From positions 1 to 63,047 of the forward strand of contig CAKVCP010000001.1 in NCBI GenBank assembly GCA_934725735.1: a stretch of DNA of 63,047 nucleotides. The letters are read 5' to 3'. The notes beneath the pieces are model-generated. The model ran no database searches. It had not been told where the DNA came from and saw only the letters and a list, made by a program, of their open reading frames with translations. The position numbers and the translations under genes are program-made. Below are positions 18,200-27,700 of the stretch, piece after piece (positions within the stretch are counted from its first letter, which is position 1; each line of letters begins with the position of its first letter). This stretch comes from an uncultured Thermoguttaceae bacterium. GTDB taxonomy: Bacteria > Planctomycetota > Planctomycetia > Pirellulales > Thermoguttaceae.

Positions 18200-19414
18200 A
18201 TGCATAATGCTTCAACGGTCAAAAAGACTCTCTTGGTTTCGACATATCACTTTTACCTTGATCCTTCAAATGGCGCGGCGATAACGACGCGCGAACTTCT
18301 TCATGCGTTGGCGTTACTCGGATGGCGCGTGCATACTTTTTGCGGATGCGCTCTTGATTTTCAAGATAAGAGGAATCCCGTCGAGTTTTTGGAGAGTCGA
18401 GGAATCGCGCCGAAACGAATTGTCGATTCCACTCAAACGGGCGGTTATTCGTTGGTAAATTTTCGAGACGGCGCCATTCATTCGACTTTATTTCTTCCCG
18501 AAGATAATTTTCATAAGCCTTCTCCGCAGATGGGAGAAATGTTTCTTCCTATCTTAAATCAAATCATCGGCGTCGCCAAACCTCAAATACTGGCGACATA
18601 CGGCAGTTATTGGCTAAGCGACCATATTCTTTCGGTCGCCAAAATCAATTCGTTAAAGACCGCTTTCCTTCTTCAGAATCATTCTTATAAGAATCTGAAA
18701 GACTTCGTAAAGGTTGATTTGACCATAACGCCGTCGAATTATACAGCGACTCATTACTCTGAACTTTTGGGACTCCCTTCCACCCCAATTGCTCCGATGA
18801 TGGATTGGGATAGTTTTATTTGCGACCCAACTTCTATGAAACGCAAGTATGTCGTGATGGTTAATCCTGAACCGAGCAAAGGGGGACTTTTAGTAGCGCG
18901 AATAGCGCATGAATTATGGAAGCGTCGCCCAGAGATTCCAATTTTGCTGGTGGAAGGAAGAGCCAAAGCTTCATGGTTGAAGCTTGCGGAGATTGATTGG
19001 ACTGGCGTTCGGAATGTCAATGTTATGGAATGTACGACAGATCCGCGCGATTTTTACAAAGAAGCGTATCTTGTTATTGTTCCTTCTTATTATCTAGAGA
19101 CTTTTTGTCGTGTCGCGGCAGAAGCTATGGCAAATGGAATTCCTGTTATTGTCAGTTCCCGAGGCGCGTTGCCTGAAGTTGTGGGAGACGCCGGTATTAT
19201 TTTAGACATACCGGCGAGATTGTTGGAGAATGATAAATTAACCCCCACGATAGGAGAGTCTGAAAAGTGGGTGGGGAATATTATTCTTTTATGGGACGAC
19301 AAAGAACTTTACGAGGATTATTCCCGACGCGCTCGGGAACGCGCTCAAAGATGGCGTCCTGAGATTATCGCGGCTCGTTACGACAACGCGCTAAGCGCCT
19401 TGATTGGGAGGTAA
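18200..19414 (+). CDS. Family 4 glycosyltransferase (GT4)
   Basis: The 404-residue GT-B enzyme has the GT4 donor-binding signature in the C-terminal half: PSYYLETFCRVAAEAMANGIPVI, then SSRGALPEVVGDAG, with the conserved E-x7-E pattern. The N-terminal domain opens with NGAAITTRELLHALALLGW, a typical acceptor-side start. It has no signal peptide and should be cytoplasmic, transferring a sugar from an NDP-sugar. AGGAGG lies 7 nt before the ATG. It is the only intact copy in the island; two decayed copies of its 5' end lie at 27553 and 32730. Its acceptor may be an island product or a surface glycan; that is inference. Confidence 0.9.
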   Translation: MHNASTVKKTLLVSTYHFYLDPSNGAAITTRELLHALALLGWRVHTFCGCALDFQDKRNPVEFLESRGIAPKRIVDSTQTGGYSLVNFRDGAIHSTLFLPEDNFHKPSPQMGEMFLPILNQIIGVAKPQILATYGSYWLSDHILSVAKINSLKTAFLLQNHSYKNLKDFVKVDLTITPSNYTATHYSELLGLPSTPIAPMMDWDSFICDPTSMKRKYVVMVNPEPSKGGLLVARIAHELWKRRPEIPILLVEGRAKASWLKLAEIDWTGVRNVNVMECTTDPRDFYKEAYLVIVPSYYLETFCRVAAEAMANGIPVIVSSRGALPEVVGDAGIILDIPARLLENDKLTPTIGESEKWVGNIILLWDDKELYEDYSRRARERAQRWRPEIIAARYDNALSALIGR

Positions 19415-19516
19415 ATCTTCAAAGAACGACAGTGGAGCGCCGGATTATCAAAGCCCTATTGAATTGGCGTAGAACGGCGCGTCCAGGAGAATAAATTGTG
19501 TTTATGTTTTGATATG

Positions 19517-19551
19517 CTTCAAGCGTCCTGGGGGATCCGAGACGTTTGAAG
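19517..19551 (+). promoter_or_regulatory. Stem-loop upstream of protease gene 1
   Basis: An 11-bp inverted repeat with one mismatch (CTTCAAGCGTC with GACGTTTGAAG) surrounds a 13-nt loop. The equivalent at 23384-23418 has a different left arm, yet pairing is still one mismatch from perfect. It may end the preceding transcript or act as a 5' leader element. Confidence 0.4.
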
Positions 19552-20946
19552 ACGTTCAATTGTTATTTTTACAGGACGACGACTGAATTGTGTCGTCGTC
19601 GTATTGTCCCTTTTTTTACTGAAGGAGTATTGAATGATTTGTATTAGTCATTTAATTGCAGTGGCTTTCAAGCGCCGGAATCCTTTGCATAAACGAAAGG
19701 ACTCGTCGTTGGCTAAGCAGACGACGCGCAAATTGCGGCTTGACGCCCTTGAGTCGCGCAACCTGCTTTCTTGCGCAGGATTCGCCGATCCGGGAGTTCT
19801 GACCGAATCTTTGGATAGTTCGATTGCCGAGTGTCGCGCGACTGAAGCGATCGCCACTCCGCGAGACGCCGATGTGATCTATTTCGATCTTGACGACGCG
19901 CCGTTCTACGGCCCGCTTCCCAAAGAGGCTCACGAAGCCTACAGGAGACTGATTCAAAAGGGGAGCGCGCTTTCTGCGGCGGAATCCGACGCGATTGTCG
20001 AGACTCATTCCCATGATAATACGCTCGAACCTGCCGAACGCGTTAAGCCGTTAGCAGCGAGTCAAGCGTCAATCAAGGAGTATAACTTCGACGCTGAAAC
20101 GTTCGACGTCGGCGGGACGACATATTCGTCTGGCTCCGGAGGAAGCGGTAGCGATAGCGGAGGCGGCGGCTCCAGCGGCGGTTCGACGTCGGGAGGCTCG
20201 ACGTCTAGCGGCGGAACGCATGAGTACTGCTCGCATAATCCTTGGCTTTGCGGCGGTCTTGGAAGCTCTAGTTCTGGAGGAGCTTCCGGCGGCAATTCGA
20301 AACCAGGCTTTTATCTGATAACGGATGATAGCGACGAAATAGTCCTAGTTCTTAACGCCGGCGACGAAGACGAAAATAGCGAGCAAAATGAAAATTTGCA
20401 GCTTGTTGCGTCCAACTTGCCCGTTAAGGAGGTCATTCCTACGAAGAATGGTACAAGTTATAGTTTTACGGTGAAGCTGGATGTTAGTTCTTATGGAACG
20501 ATAAACGGTTCCTTCAAGGTAGTCGACTGCGACGGTCGTGAAAGCCCTAGCGTGGACGTCTGCGTTCGTCCCGTAAAAATCACAGGATTTGAGATTCAGG
20601 AAAAGGCGCCAGGCGCTGAAACCTTTACGTCTCTTGAGGACGACCATGTCGTATGGCAAGAGAATTTGAATCGTGTTGGCTTCAATGTGTTAGGCGATAT
20701 TGACGGAGACGATCCCGACGATTGCGCGGCGTTTATGAGCCTTTTTACTTATCAAGTAAAAGGTCAAGCGTGGACGTGGGATTCGACGGAGAACGACTAC
20801 GTTCGTTCTAATACCTGGAATAGCTTTAACGGCCTTAACGGCGGTTTAGGCGTATACAATCTAGAGATTGATCTTTACGCAAATAATCAGAAATTTAAAT
20901 CGCTGCCTGATAATGATCGTTATTGCTTTAACGCAGTTTCGAGCGT
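19535..20946 (+). repeat. Long direct repeat, copy A (1,412 bp, perfect)
   Basis: I can find no difference from 23402-24813; the offset is exactly 3,867 bp. It covers 99 bp upstream (with the hairpin and ribosome-binding site) and the first 437 codons of the protease gene. After 20946 the two copies begin to differ, and beyond about 21530 they diverge strongly. Confidence 0.95.
19575..19600 (+). promoter_or_regulatory. GACGACGAC hairpin before protease gene 1
   Basis: A perfect 9-bp stem (GACGACGAC with GTCGTCGTC, 8-nt loop) lies 34 nt before the start codon. A run of seven T follows 9 nt later. It is identical in copy B at 23442-23467 and could be an attenuator-like leader element. Confidence 0.45.
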
Positions 20947-22126
20947 CGCCTGGGAAAACGCGCCAATCGTGTCGACTCCAGGGGAGACTTCTTCTCATTT
21001 GAATTTAATTTCTGACGGTTCCAACGGGGTTAAGGCTTTTGTCGAACAACCGTTGAATACGTCGACAGGCGCATTGAATCCGGAGAAGAATATTGCGACG
21101 GCACGAGTGACGCTTGCTGTGCAACTTCCAGCTGGCATGACGGGAACGGTACACGTCGATTGGTTTGATCCCGATAATCCGATTGGTAGTACGATAACGG
21201 CGAGCGGATATGGGAAAGGAAAACGCGACAATCATGGCACAATTAGCCAGATTAGTAGCAATGTCTTGACGTTTGACGCCCAAACAAACACCCGTCTTCT
21301 TACGTTGACGATAGACGGGGGATATGCCGGCGATAATTATATATTAGCGGCGCATCCCAATTTGGGGGTTATGGGGCGAGCGGAAGTTCGCAATAATAAC
21401 GTAGTGGTTCCAGTGATTGACAACAACGCGTCTGGGGGTTCGTCTAGTAGCGGCGGAAGCTCTGAAGGCGACTATGCGTATGTTACCCTTGATAAAACCT
21501 CAATGCTTACCGTATGGCGCTCGTTGTGGGTGGAACGTGATCAGATGACTTATACTTCTGTGACTGGAAGTGTGGAAATCGCCGATCCCGTACCCATAGA
21601 TGGTATTGTTAGTTCCGAACTGGCTAGAGGATGTATAACGATCAGAGGGTATTCTCCTAATACACGTCCGACGGTTCCAGGAATTTATTCTTATGGTAGT
21701 ACGGAGGAATCCCAAAATTATACAGAGTCTCGCGATTTGGCTATGCCCACCAATACGTCGTGGACGTTGTTGTCTGTAGGAGGTTTTAAGTCTGATATCT
21801 GCGCTGGTTTCTTTGTGAGCAACAACATCGTGGTTTTCTCGGATTTAATCGTTGATGAAGTTCAAGACTGGAATAGGGATCATGAGACAACTTACTCCGC
21901 TTCAGACGCTGTAAGACGTACTGCATTGCATGAAATCGGTCATGCTTTTGGTTTGGGAGACATTACACTGGATGAAGGGGAAGAGATAACAGACGATCAC
22001 GTTGGCATTATGGTAACGGGGGCAGGATTTGATTGGGATTACCGCATGGCTCCTGAAAATATGGCTTTTACTATTGATAATCTTCAGCAAATACAAAGTC
22101 GGCTTTGCCCTGTGGGCAATTTCTAA
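19634..22126 (+). CDS. Exported metzincin-like metalloprotease 1 (constant N-terminus)
   Basis: The 830-residue protein has the planctomycete export-type N-terminus LDALESRNLLS (residues 36-46) behind a basic stretch. A Gly/Ser-rich linker follows (about 155-225), then beta-sandwich-like domains to about 595 and a second Gly/Ser linker. The variable C-terminal part carries the zinc motif HEIGHAFGLGD (His766, Glu767, His770, Asp776), a metzincin-like HExxHxxGxxD. A downstream MVTGAG may be the Met-turn. It should act outside the cytoplasm; the substrate is unknown. Residues 1-437 are encoded identically in protease 2. AAGGAG precedes the ATG. Family member 2 follows 35 bp later. Confidence 0.82.
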   Translation: MICISHLIAVAFKRRNPLHKRKDSSLAKQTTRKLRLDALESRNLLSCAGFADPGVLTESLDSSIAECRATEAIATPRDADVIYFDLDDAPFYGPLPKEAHEAYRRLIQKGSALSAAESDAIVETHSHDNTLEPAERVKPLAASQASIKEYNFDAETFDVGGTTYSSGSGGSGSDSGGGGSSGGSTSGGSTSSGGTHEYCSHNPWLCGGLGSSSSGGASGGNSKPGFYLITDDSDEIVLVLNAGDEDENSEQNENLQLVASNLPVKEVIPTKNGTSYSFTVKLDVSSYGTINGSFKVVDCDGRESPSVDVCVRPVKITGFEIQEKAPGAETFTSLEDDHVVWQENLNRVGFNVLGDIDGDDPDDCAAFMSLFTYQVKGQAWTWDSTENDYVRSNTWNSFNGLNGGLGVYNLEIDLYANNQKFKSLPDNDRYCFNAVSSVAWENAPIVSTPGETSSHLNLISDGSNGVKAFVEQPLNTSTGALNPEKNIATARVTLAVQLPAGMTGTVHVDWFDPDNPIGSTITASGYGKGKRDNHGTISQISSNVLTFDAQTNTRLLTLTIDGGYAGDNYILAAHPNLGVMGRAEVRNNNVVVPVIDNNASGGSSSSGGSSEGDYAYVTLDKTSMLTVWRSLWVERDQMTYTSVTGSVEIADPVPIDGIVSSELARGCITIRGYSPNTRPTVPGIYSYGSTEESQNYTESRDLAMPTNTSWTLLSVGGFKSDICAGFFVSNNIVVFSDLIVDEVQDWNRDHETTYSASDAVRRTALHEIGHAFGLGDITLDEGEEITDDHVGIMVTGAGFDWDYRMAPENMAFTIDNLQQIQSRLCPVGNF

Positions 22127-22161
22127 TCACTGGATTCAAACAATAATAGAAGGTGAAAATC

Positions 22162-23361
22162 ATGCAAGCGTCAGTTCTTTTTAGCCTGTTTGCCTCGCTA
22201 TTGACGATCTTGTGGGGAGGATGGAGTAACGTAGGATATGCCGCAGAGTATCTTCCTGTCTCGGGAGAAGAATTGAACATTCCCCTCGCTCGTGAGTCGA
22301 CGGAGGATCTCTCGCTTGAGCGCACTCTGGCGATTTTCCCGGCTGAGGTTTACTTTGGCGATTCATTGTACTTGCTCCATTGCGACTTTAACAAATCAGA
22401 CTCAACGCTGAAAGGTCTTATGGATTTGCCATATTCTTTACGCGTTGGTTTTAACGGAGTCCAAATCACGTCAGAGCTCTCTGAATATTCTTACGAATAT
22501 GTTTTCGAAAAACAAAATAGTTTTTTGGATGACGCTCTTTATTCGTACAGACCCGATAGATTTTTACCGGGCGAACGAAAAAGTGGATTCTATACGATCA
22601 TTGATTTGCCCCCCTTAGAGGATTGGGATGATCCTTTTTGGAAGGATATACGAGAGAAAATGACTCCAGAGGGAATTGCGTGTTCTTTAAGCTTTCGAAT
22701 CTCTGTTGGACGATTCGCTTTGGCAGACGCCCCAAAAAATGTTGAGTCTTCGCCTGCCGAAAGGAAGTTGACTACGACAGAGAATGTTAAGGCGTCCTTT
22801 GTGATCAAACCTCGTCCAAACGATGAACTATCGCTCTTAGAAAAGTGGTATAACAACACGCCCAAGGAATTGTTTCCAGTAAGGAAGGGGTCTTATAAGG
22901 TTCCTTCAAGTGGGAGCGTCATTCCTGATAATAAGGAAAGTCACATCAAGGTGGGGGATAAGGATTTTTCCCCATGGCGTTTGATTCGAGTCGGAAATCG
23001 CAAACCCTCCGATCCCAATAATCCGACGACGCTAGAGGGATGGCAGAAGCTTGAAGCGCAATTATCGCCCAGTACGATGCGCGACGAGATTCGTTTAACG
23101 CGTCTTCAATTGGAGTACTATTCAGCCGACAGCGAAGAACGTTCTGAATACTGGAAAAACGAGCTGGTAAATTGGCTTTCAACTCTTCCAGAGTCTCAAC
23201 GAACGGCGTACGTTGGAATGATCTGGCGTCAAGGCGTTGGTCAGACAATTCCGGAATATTCCAGTAAGAGTAAGGCTTTGACGATTGCTCTTGAACCGCT
23301 TATGGGAGACGGAACGAAGTATTTTTTTAAAAAGGTAGAAAAACTTTACAGACAACCATAA
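22162..23361 (+). CDS. Island secreted family member 2
   Basis: The 399-residue protein has a signal peptide (FSLFASLLTILWGGWSNVGYA). It contains the two family blocks, PPLEDWDDPFWKDIREKM near residues 155-170 and GNRKPSDPNNPTTLEGW then MRDEIRLTRLQLEYY near 275-320. The AAGGTGA ribosome-binding site places the start at ATG 22162 rather than the in-frame GTG at 22153. Its N-terminal half is closest to the chimeric member 5. It sits between the two protease genes, 35 bp after one and 139 bp before the other, so it may be cotranscribed with protease 1. Function unknown. Confidence 0.8.
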   Translation: MQASVLFSLFASLLTILWGGWSNVGYAAEYLPVSGEELNIPLARESTEDLSLERTLAIFPAEVYFGDSLYLLHCDFNKSDSTLKGLMDLPYSLRVGFNGVQITSELSEYSYEYVFEKQNSFLDDALYSYRPDRFLPGERKSGFYTIIDLPPLEDWDDPFWKDIREKMTPEGIACSLSFRISVGRFALADAPKNVESSPAERKLTTTENVKASFVIKPRPNDELSLLEKWYNNTPKELFPVRKGSYKVPSSGSVIPDNKESHIKVGDKDFSPWRLIRVGNRKPSDPNNPTTLEGWQKLEAQLSPSTMRDEIRLTRLQLEYYSADSEERSEYWKNELVNWLSTLPESQRTAYVGMIWRQGVGQTIPEYSSKSKALTIALEPLMGDGTKYFFKKVEKLYRQP

Positions 23362-23383
23362 GTCTATATTAGTTTTTGCAATG

Positions 23384-23418
23384 CTTCAGACGTCTTGGGG
23401 TATCCGAGACGTTTGAAG
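23384..23418 (+). promoter_or_regulatory. Stem-loop upstream of protease gene 2
   Basis: This is the counterpart of 19517-19551: CTTCAGACGTC pairs with GACGTTTGAAG with one mismatch at a different position. It spans the left boundary of the perfect repeat at 23402. Confidence 0.4.
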
Positions 23419-24813
23419 ACGTTCAATTGTTATTTTTACAGGACGACGACTGAATTGTGTCGTCGTCGTATTGTCCCTTTTTTTACTGAAGGAGTATTGA
23501 ATGATTTGTATTAGTCATTTAATTGCAGTGGCTTTCAAGCGCCGGAATCCTTTGCATAAACGAAAGGACTCGTCGTTGGCTAAGCAGACGACGCGCAAAT
23601 TGCGGCTTGACGCCCTTGAGTCGCGCAACCTGCTTTCTTGCGCAGGATTCGCCGATCCGGGAGTTCTGACCGAATCTTTGGATAGTTCGATTGCCGAGTG
23701 TCGCGCGACTGAAGCGATCGCCACTCCGCGAGACGCCGATGTGATCTATTTCGATCTTGACGACGCGCCGTTCTACGGCCCGCTTCCCAAAGAGGCTCAC
23801 GAAGCCTACAGGAGACTGATTCAAAAGGGGAGCGCGCTTTCTGCGGCGGAATCCGACGCGATTGTCGAGACTCATTCCCATGATAATACGCTCGAACCTG
23901 CCGAACGCGTTAAGCCGTTAGCAGCGAGTCAAGCGTCAATCAAGGAGTATAACTTCGACGCTGAAACGTTCGACGTCGGCGGGACGACATATTCGTCTGG
24001 CTCCGGAGGAAGCGGTAGCGATAGCGGAGGCGGCGGCTCCAGCGGCGGTTCGACGTCGGGAGGCTCGACGTCTAGCGGCGGAACGCATGAGTACTGCTCG
24101 CATAATCCTTGGCTTTGCGGCGGTCTTGGAAGCTCTAGTTCTGGAGGAGCTTCCGGCGGCAATTCGAAACCAGGCTTTTATCTGATAACGGATGATAGCG
24201 ACGAAATAGTCCTAGTTCTTAACGCCGGCGACGAAGACGAAAATAGCGAGCAAAATGAAAATTTGCAGCTTGTTGCGTCCAACTTGCCCGTTAAGGAGGT
24301 CATTCCTACGAAGAATGGTACAAGTTATAGTTTTACGGTGAAGCTGGATGTTAGTTCTTATGGAACGATAAACGGTTCCTTCAAGGTAGTCGACTGCGAC
24401 GGTCGTGAAAGCCCTAGCGTGGACGTCTGCGTTCGTCCCGTAAAAATCACAGGATTTGAGATTCAGGAAAAGGCGCCAGGCGCTGAAACCTTTACGTCTC
24501 TTGAGGACGACCATGTCGTATGGCAAGAGAATTTGAATCGTGTTGGCTTCAATGTGTTAGGCGATATTGACGGAGACGATCCCGACGATTGCGCGGCGTT
24601 TATGAGCCTTTTTACTTATCAAGTAAAAGGTCAAGCGTGGACGTGGGATTCGACGGAGAACGACTACGTTCGTTCTAATACCTGGAATAGCTTTAACGGC
24701 CTTAACGGCGGTTTAGGCGTATACAATCTAGAGATTGATCTTTACGCAAATAATCAGAAATTTAAATCGCTGCCTGATAATGATCGTTATTGCTTTAACG
24801 CAGTTTCGAGCGT
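23402..24813 (+). repeat. Long direct repeat, copy B (1,412 bp, perfect)
   Basis: This is the partner of 19535-20946. The perfect identity includes non-coding bases and synonymous sites, which points to a very recent duplication or ongoing gene conversion. Confidence 0.95.
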
Positions 24814-26026
24814 TGCCTGGGAAAACTCTCAAGAGTCGTTAACTCCAGGGGAGACTTCTTCTCATTTGAATTTAATTTCTGACGGTTACAACGGCTATAA
24901 GGCGTTTGTCGAACAACCGTTGAATACGTCGACAGGCGCATTGAATCCAGAGAAGAATATTGCGACGGCACGAGTGACGCTTGCTGTGCAACTTCCAGTC
25001 GGCATGACGGCGACGGTATGTGTCGATTGGTTTGACCCCGATAATCCGATTGGCAGTACGATAACGGCGAGCGGATATGGAAAAGGAAAACGCGACAATC
25101 ATGGCACAATTAGCCAGATTAGCAGCAATGTCTTGACGTTTAACGTGGTAACGGGACCCCGCTCCGGCTTCGTTACGTTGACAATTAACGGGGGATATGC
25201 CGGCGATAATTATATATTAGCGGCGCATCCCAATTTTGGGGTTATGGAACGGGCTGAAGTTCGTAACAATAACGTAGTCGTTCCAGTGACCGACAACAAC
25301 GCGTCTGGCGGTTCGTCCAGTAGCGGCGGAAGCTCTGGAGGCGACGACGCTTATGCAGCTTTCCTTGATAAAACCTCAATGCTTACCGTATGGCGCTCGT
25401 TGTGGGTGGAACGGGATCGGATGACTTTCACTTTCCCAACTGAAAGCGTGCAAACAGCTGCTTCTGTTTTGATTGACGGAATCGTCGAAACTCAATTAGC
25501 TCGTGCCTGCGTTGATGTGAAGGAATATTCTCCTAATAACTTTGTGTTGGTTCAAGGAGTGGAAAAGGATGATCCGCAGGCGTACTGGGGAAATTATCTT
25601 ACGTATCGTGATTGTCCTGTTTCGTCAAATTCATTTTGGGCTATCTATTCGATCGGCGCTTTTAATACAGTAAGAGGCGCTTGTGCAACACGGGGGGGAA
25701 ATACCTTGGTTGCTTATAACTGGAATATCGCCGCTGAGCTTGCCAAGTGGAATGACAAGCATCCGAACTCTACGATTTCAGTCGCTTCCTTGCTCAATCG
25801 AAGGATCATTCTTCATGAACTGGGGCATTTTTTGGGATTGCAAGACGGCTCCACCGGAGTTATGTGGTCGGAAGAAAAGGAGGAGGATGAGGATCTTAAT
25901 CTTCAAGCTCTAATCGATTCTGAAAACATCGTGTTCACGATCGACAACTTGAAAACGATTCAATCGCAAAGTATGCCAATCGTCGTCCAGGGGTTTGAAG
26001 ATTATCTTTTGCGACATAAGAACTGA
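23501..26026 (+). CDS. Exported metzincin-like metalloprotease 2 (constant N-terminus)
   Basis: The 841-residue paralogue of protease 1 has the same first 437 residues, including LDALESRNLLS and the Gly/Ser linker. The similarity then falls gradually, and sharply after about residue 640. Its zinc motif is HELGHFLGLQD (His772, Glu773, His776, Asp782), followed by GVMW as a possible Met-turn. The C-terminal tail FTIDNLKTIQSQSMP resembles that of protease 1. It is probably extracellular, and the diverged end suggests a different substrate. AAGGAG precedes the ATG. Family member 3 starts 48 bp after the stop. Confidence 0.82.
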   Translation: MICISHLIAVAFKRRNPLHKRKDSSLAKQTTRKLRLDALESRNLLSCAGFADPGVLTESLDSSIAECRATEAIATPRDADVIYFDLDDAPFYGPLPKEAHEAYRRLIQKGSALSAAESDAIVETHSHDNTLEPAERVKPLAASQASIKEYNFDAETFDVGGTTYSSGSGGSGSDSGGGGSSGGSTSGGSTSSGGTHEYCSHNPWLCGGLGSSSSGGASGGNSKPGFYLITDDSDEIVLVLNAGDEDENSEQNENLQLVASNLPVKEVIPTKNGTSYSFTVKLDVSSYGTINGSFKVVDCDGRESPSVDVCVRPVKITGFEIQEKAPGAETFTSLEDDHVVWQENLNRVGFNVLGDIDGDDPDDCAAFMSLFTYQVKGQAWTWDSTENDYVRSNTWNSFNGLNGGLGVYNLEIDLYANNQKFKSLPDNDRYCFNAVSSVAWENSQESLTPGETSSHLNLISDGYNGYKAFVEQPLNTSTGALNPEKNIATARVTLAVQLPVGMTATVCVDWFDPDNPIGSTITASGYGKGKRDNHGTISQISSNVLTFNVVTGPRSGFVTLTINGGYAGDNYILAAHPNFGVMERAEVRNNNVVVPVTDNNASGGSSSSGGSSGGDDAYAAFLDKTSMLTVWRSLWVERDRMTFTFPTESVQTAASVLIDGIVETQLARACVDVKEYSPNNFVLVQGVEKDDPQAYWGNYLTYRDCPVSSNSFWAIYSIGAFNTVRGACATRGGNTLVAYNWNIAAELAKWNDKHPNSTISVASLLNRRIILHELGHFLGLQDGSTGVMWSEEKEEDEDLNLQALIDSENIVFTIDNLKTIQSQSMPIVVQGFEDYLLRHKN

Positions 26027-26074
26027 GTTTTTTTCGAGTTTCTCGAAAACACAATTTAATAGGGATAAATATTT

Positions 26075-27532
26075 ATGATAAAAAAATTTTGGAGAGTTCC
26101 CGTCGTCGCGGCTCTTCTGGCATGCTTATGCGTTTTGAACAGGGCTCCCGCCGATAGCTATGTTCCTCAATCAGCCGAAACTGCTACGTTTAAGGGAATC
26201 CGTCATGATGGGGACAAATCGGAATGGTCGTTTGAAATTTTTCCTAAGGAAATGACGTATGGCGATTTCGCGTATGTTCTTGAACGCAGAACCAACGTCT
26301 CTGGCGAGACGATCAAGAATTATCCGATTTTCGGGGATCCGTTCGTCAAAGTTTGGGAAGAGCCCAATTCTGTTGTCCTAACGGCTGAAGGGATCGAGGG
26401 AGAATATCGTTGGAAGCAGGAGTACCCGTCGAGTTTCGAGAGCGATTACTTTTGTTTCGATGGTAAGGATCTCGCCCCAAACGAAAGCGTGATAAAATCG
26501 AGACTAGTTCTCGATTTTCCCCCTGTGGAGGATTGGAACTCGCCATTTTGGAAGGCTTTACGCGATAAGGTAACCCCCGAAGGAATTAAATGTTCGTTGA
26601 AGTTTAATTATCCTCACTCCTTGAAAACAGAAGACAAGTCTCGTCCAAAATACGTGCAAGAAAGCGTTTGTTACGAATTTCTCATGAAATCAAGGCCTGA
26701 AAGTGAAATGAGTCTCTTGGAAGATTGGGTTAAGGCGTCAAGCGACAAATATCTTCCGTATGAGACGGAGTGGAAAAAATTTTGGAAAGGCCGAGGAAAG
26801 AAGAGTACAAATCAGATTTCTCTTGGGTTAAACAAGTATAATGTGAGCTCCTTTGTTAGACTTGGAAATAGAAAACCGTCTGACCCGAACTCTCCGACCT
26901 CGCTGAAAGGGTGGCGGGAACTTGAATCCAGCCTAGCCCCAAGCTCGATGCGCGACGAGATTCATTTAACTTGTCTTTTGCTGGAGTACTACGGTTCGAT
27001 TACTAACAAAGGGAAAGCTGAATCAAGCCGAAAAATAGCGGATTGGTTGGCGAGTTTGCCTGCCCCTCAGCGCGTAGCGCTGAGCTCTTATTTGGTTACC
27101 GACGGCGAGAGCCTTTGCGACGAGAGTCTCAAGGAAGATTACTATAAGTTGACGAGGGCTATCTACAATCTCTTGGAGCCTTCCGCTCAACGCGTCGTAT
27201 ATCAGCGCGAGTATGATAGGGGAGAGGAGTCTTTACTGGTTCCGCCGACCGGAATGGTGGTACAACGCACCCTTGAGGACGATATTCGACCGACCGCCGA
27301 AGATTTCGCCCAGGGCAAATGCGAGCTTGCCGACGGTTTTCGATTGACGACGCTAACCGGACCGTCGAAAACGATTCCGGCTGTTCTGAAATTCGTTTCC
27401 TATGACGCCGAAACACAAATGGCGACGATGAGAACTCGATCAGGATATCCATTATACTTTTCTCTCAATGAATTTAGCGATCAGGATCGATTGTACATCT
27501 TGGAGGAAAGTAAAAAGAGCGTGAAACCGTAA
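26075..27532 (+). CDS. Island secreted family member 3, with SHD1-like C-terminal domain
   Basis: The 485-residue protein has a signal peptide (VPVVAALLACLCVLNRAPA) and both family blocks: FPPVEDWNSPFWKALRDK near residues 148-165, and GNRKPSDPNSPTSLKGW then SSMRDEIHLTCLLLEYY near 265-310. It is longer than the other members. The extra end, about residues 400-480, reads like an SLA1 homology (SHD1) domain, with TMRTRSGYPLYFSLNEFSDQD at its core. This small fold is frequent in planctomycete exported proteins. It pairs with member 7, which has the same extension. Remnants of the GT4 gene follow both. Function unknown. Confidence 0.8.
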   Translation: MIKKFWRVPVVAALLACLCVLNRAPADSYVPQSAETATFKGIRHDGDKSEWSFEIFPKEMTYGDFAYVLERRTNVSGETIKNYPIFGDPFVKVWEEPNSVVLTAEGIEGEYRWKQEYPSSFESDYFCFDGKDLAPNESVIKSRLVLDFPPVEDWNSPFWKALRDKVTPEGIKCSLKFNYPHSLKTEDKSRPKYVQESVCYEFLMKSRPESEMSLLEDWVKASSDKYLPYETEWKKFWKGRGKKSTNQISLGLNKYNVSSFVRLGNRKPSDPNSPTSLKGWRELESSLAPSSMRDEIHLTCLLLEYYGSITNKGKAESSRKIADWLASLPAPQRVALSSYLVTDGESLCDESLKEDYYKLTRAIYNLLEPSAQRVVYQREYDRGEESLLVPPTGMVVQRTLEDDIRPTAEDFAQGKCELADGFRLTTLTGPSKTIPAVLKFVSYDAETQMATMRTRSGYPLYFSLNEFSDQDRLYILEESKKSVKP

Positions 27533-27552
27533 CGCGTTCTAAGAGTAAAGCA

Positions 27553-27690
27553 ATGCATGAAGAGGTAACGCTCAAAATCCGCTCTTGGATTGGAGGCGTC
27601 GCTCCTATTTCATCCCCTAATAGGACGGCGATAACGACGCGCAAGCCTCTTCATGTATTTGCTTGCCGGTGGCAAACACAACGTTTGTAG
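27553..27690 (+). pseudogene. Decayed 5' fragment of the GT4 gene (remnant 1)
   Basis: The stretch from ATG 27553 to about 27690 aligns with the first ~140 bases of the GT4 gene at 18200. The clearest match is GGCGATAACGACGCGC followed by CTCTTCATG. Indels and stops break the frame and the rest of the gene is absent. It lies just after member 3. Confidence 0.7.
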
Positions 27691-27700
27691 TGGAAATGAA

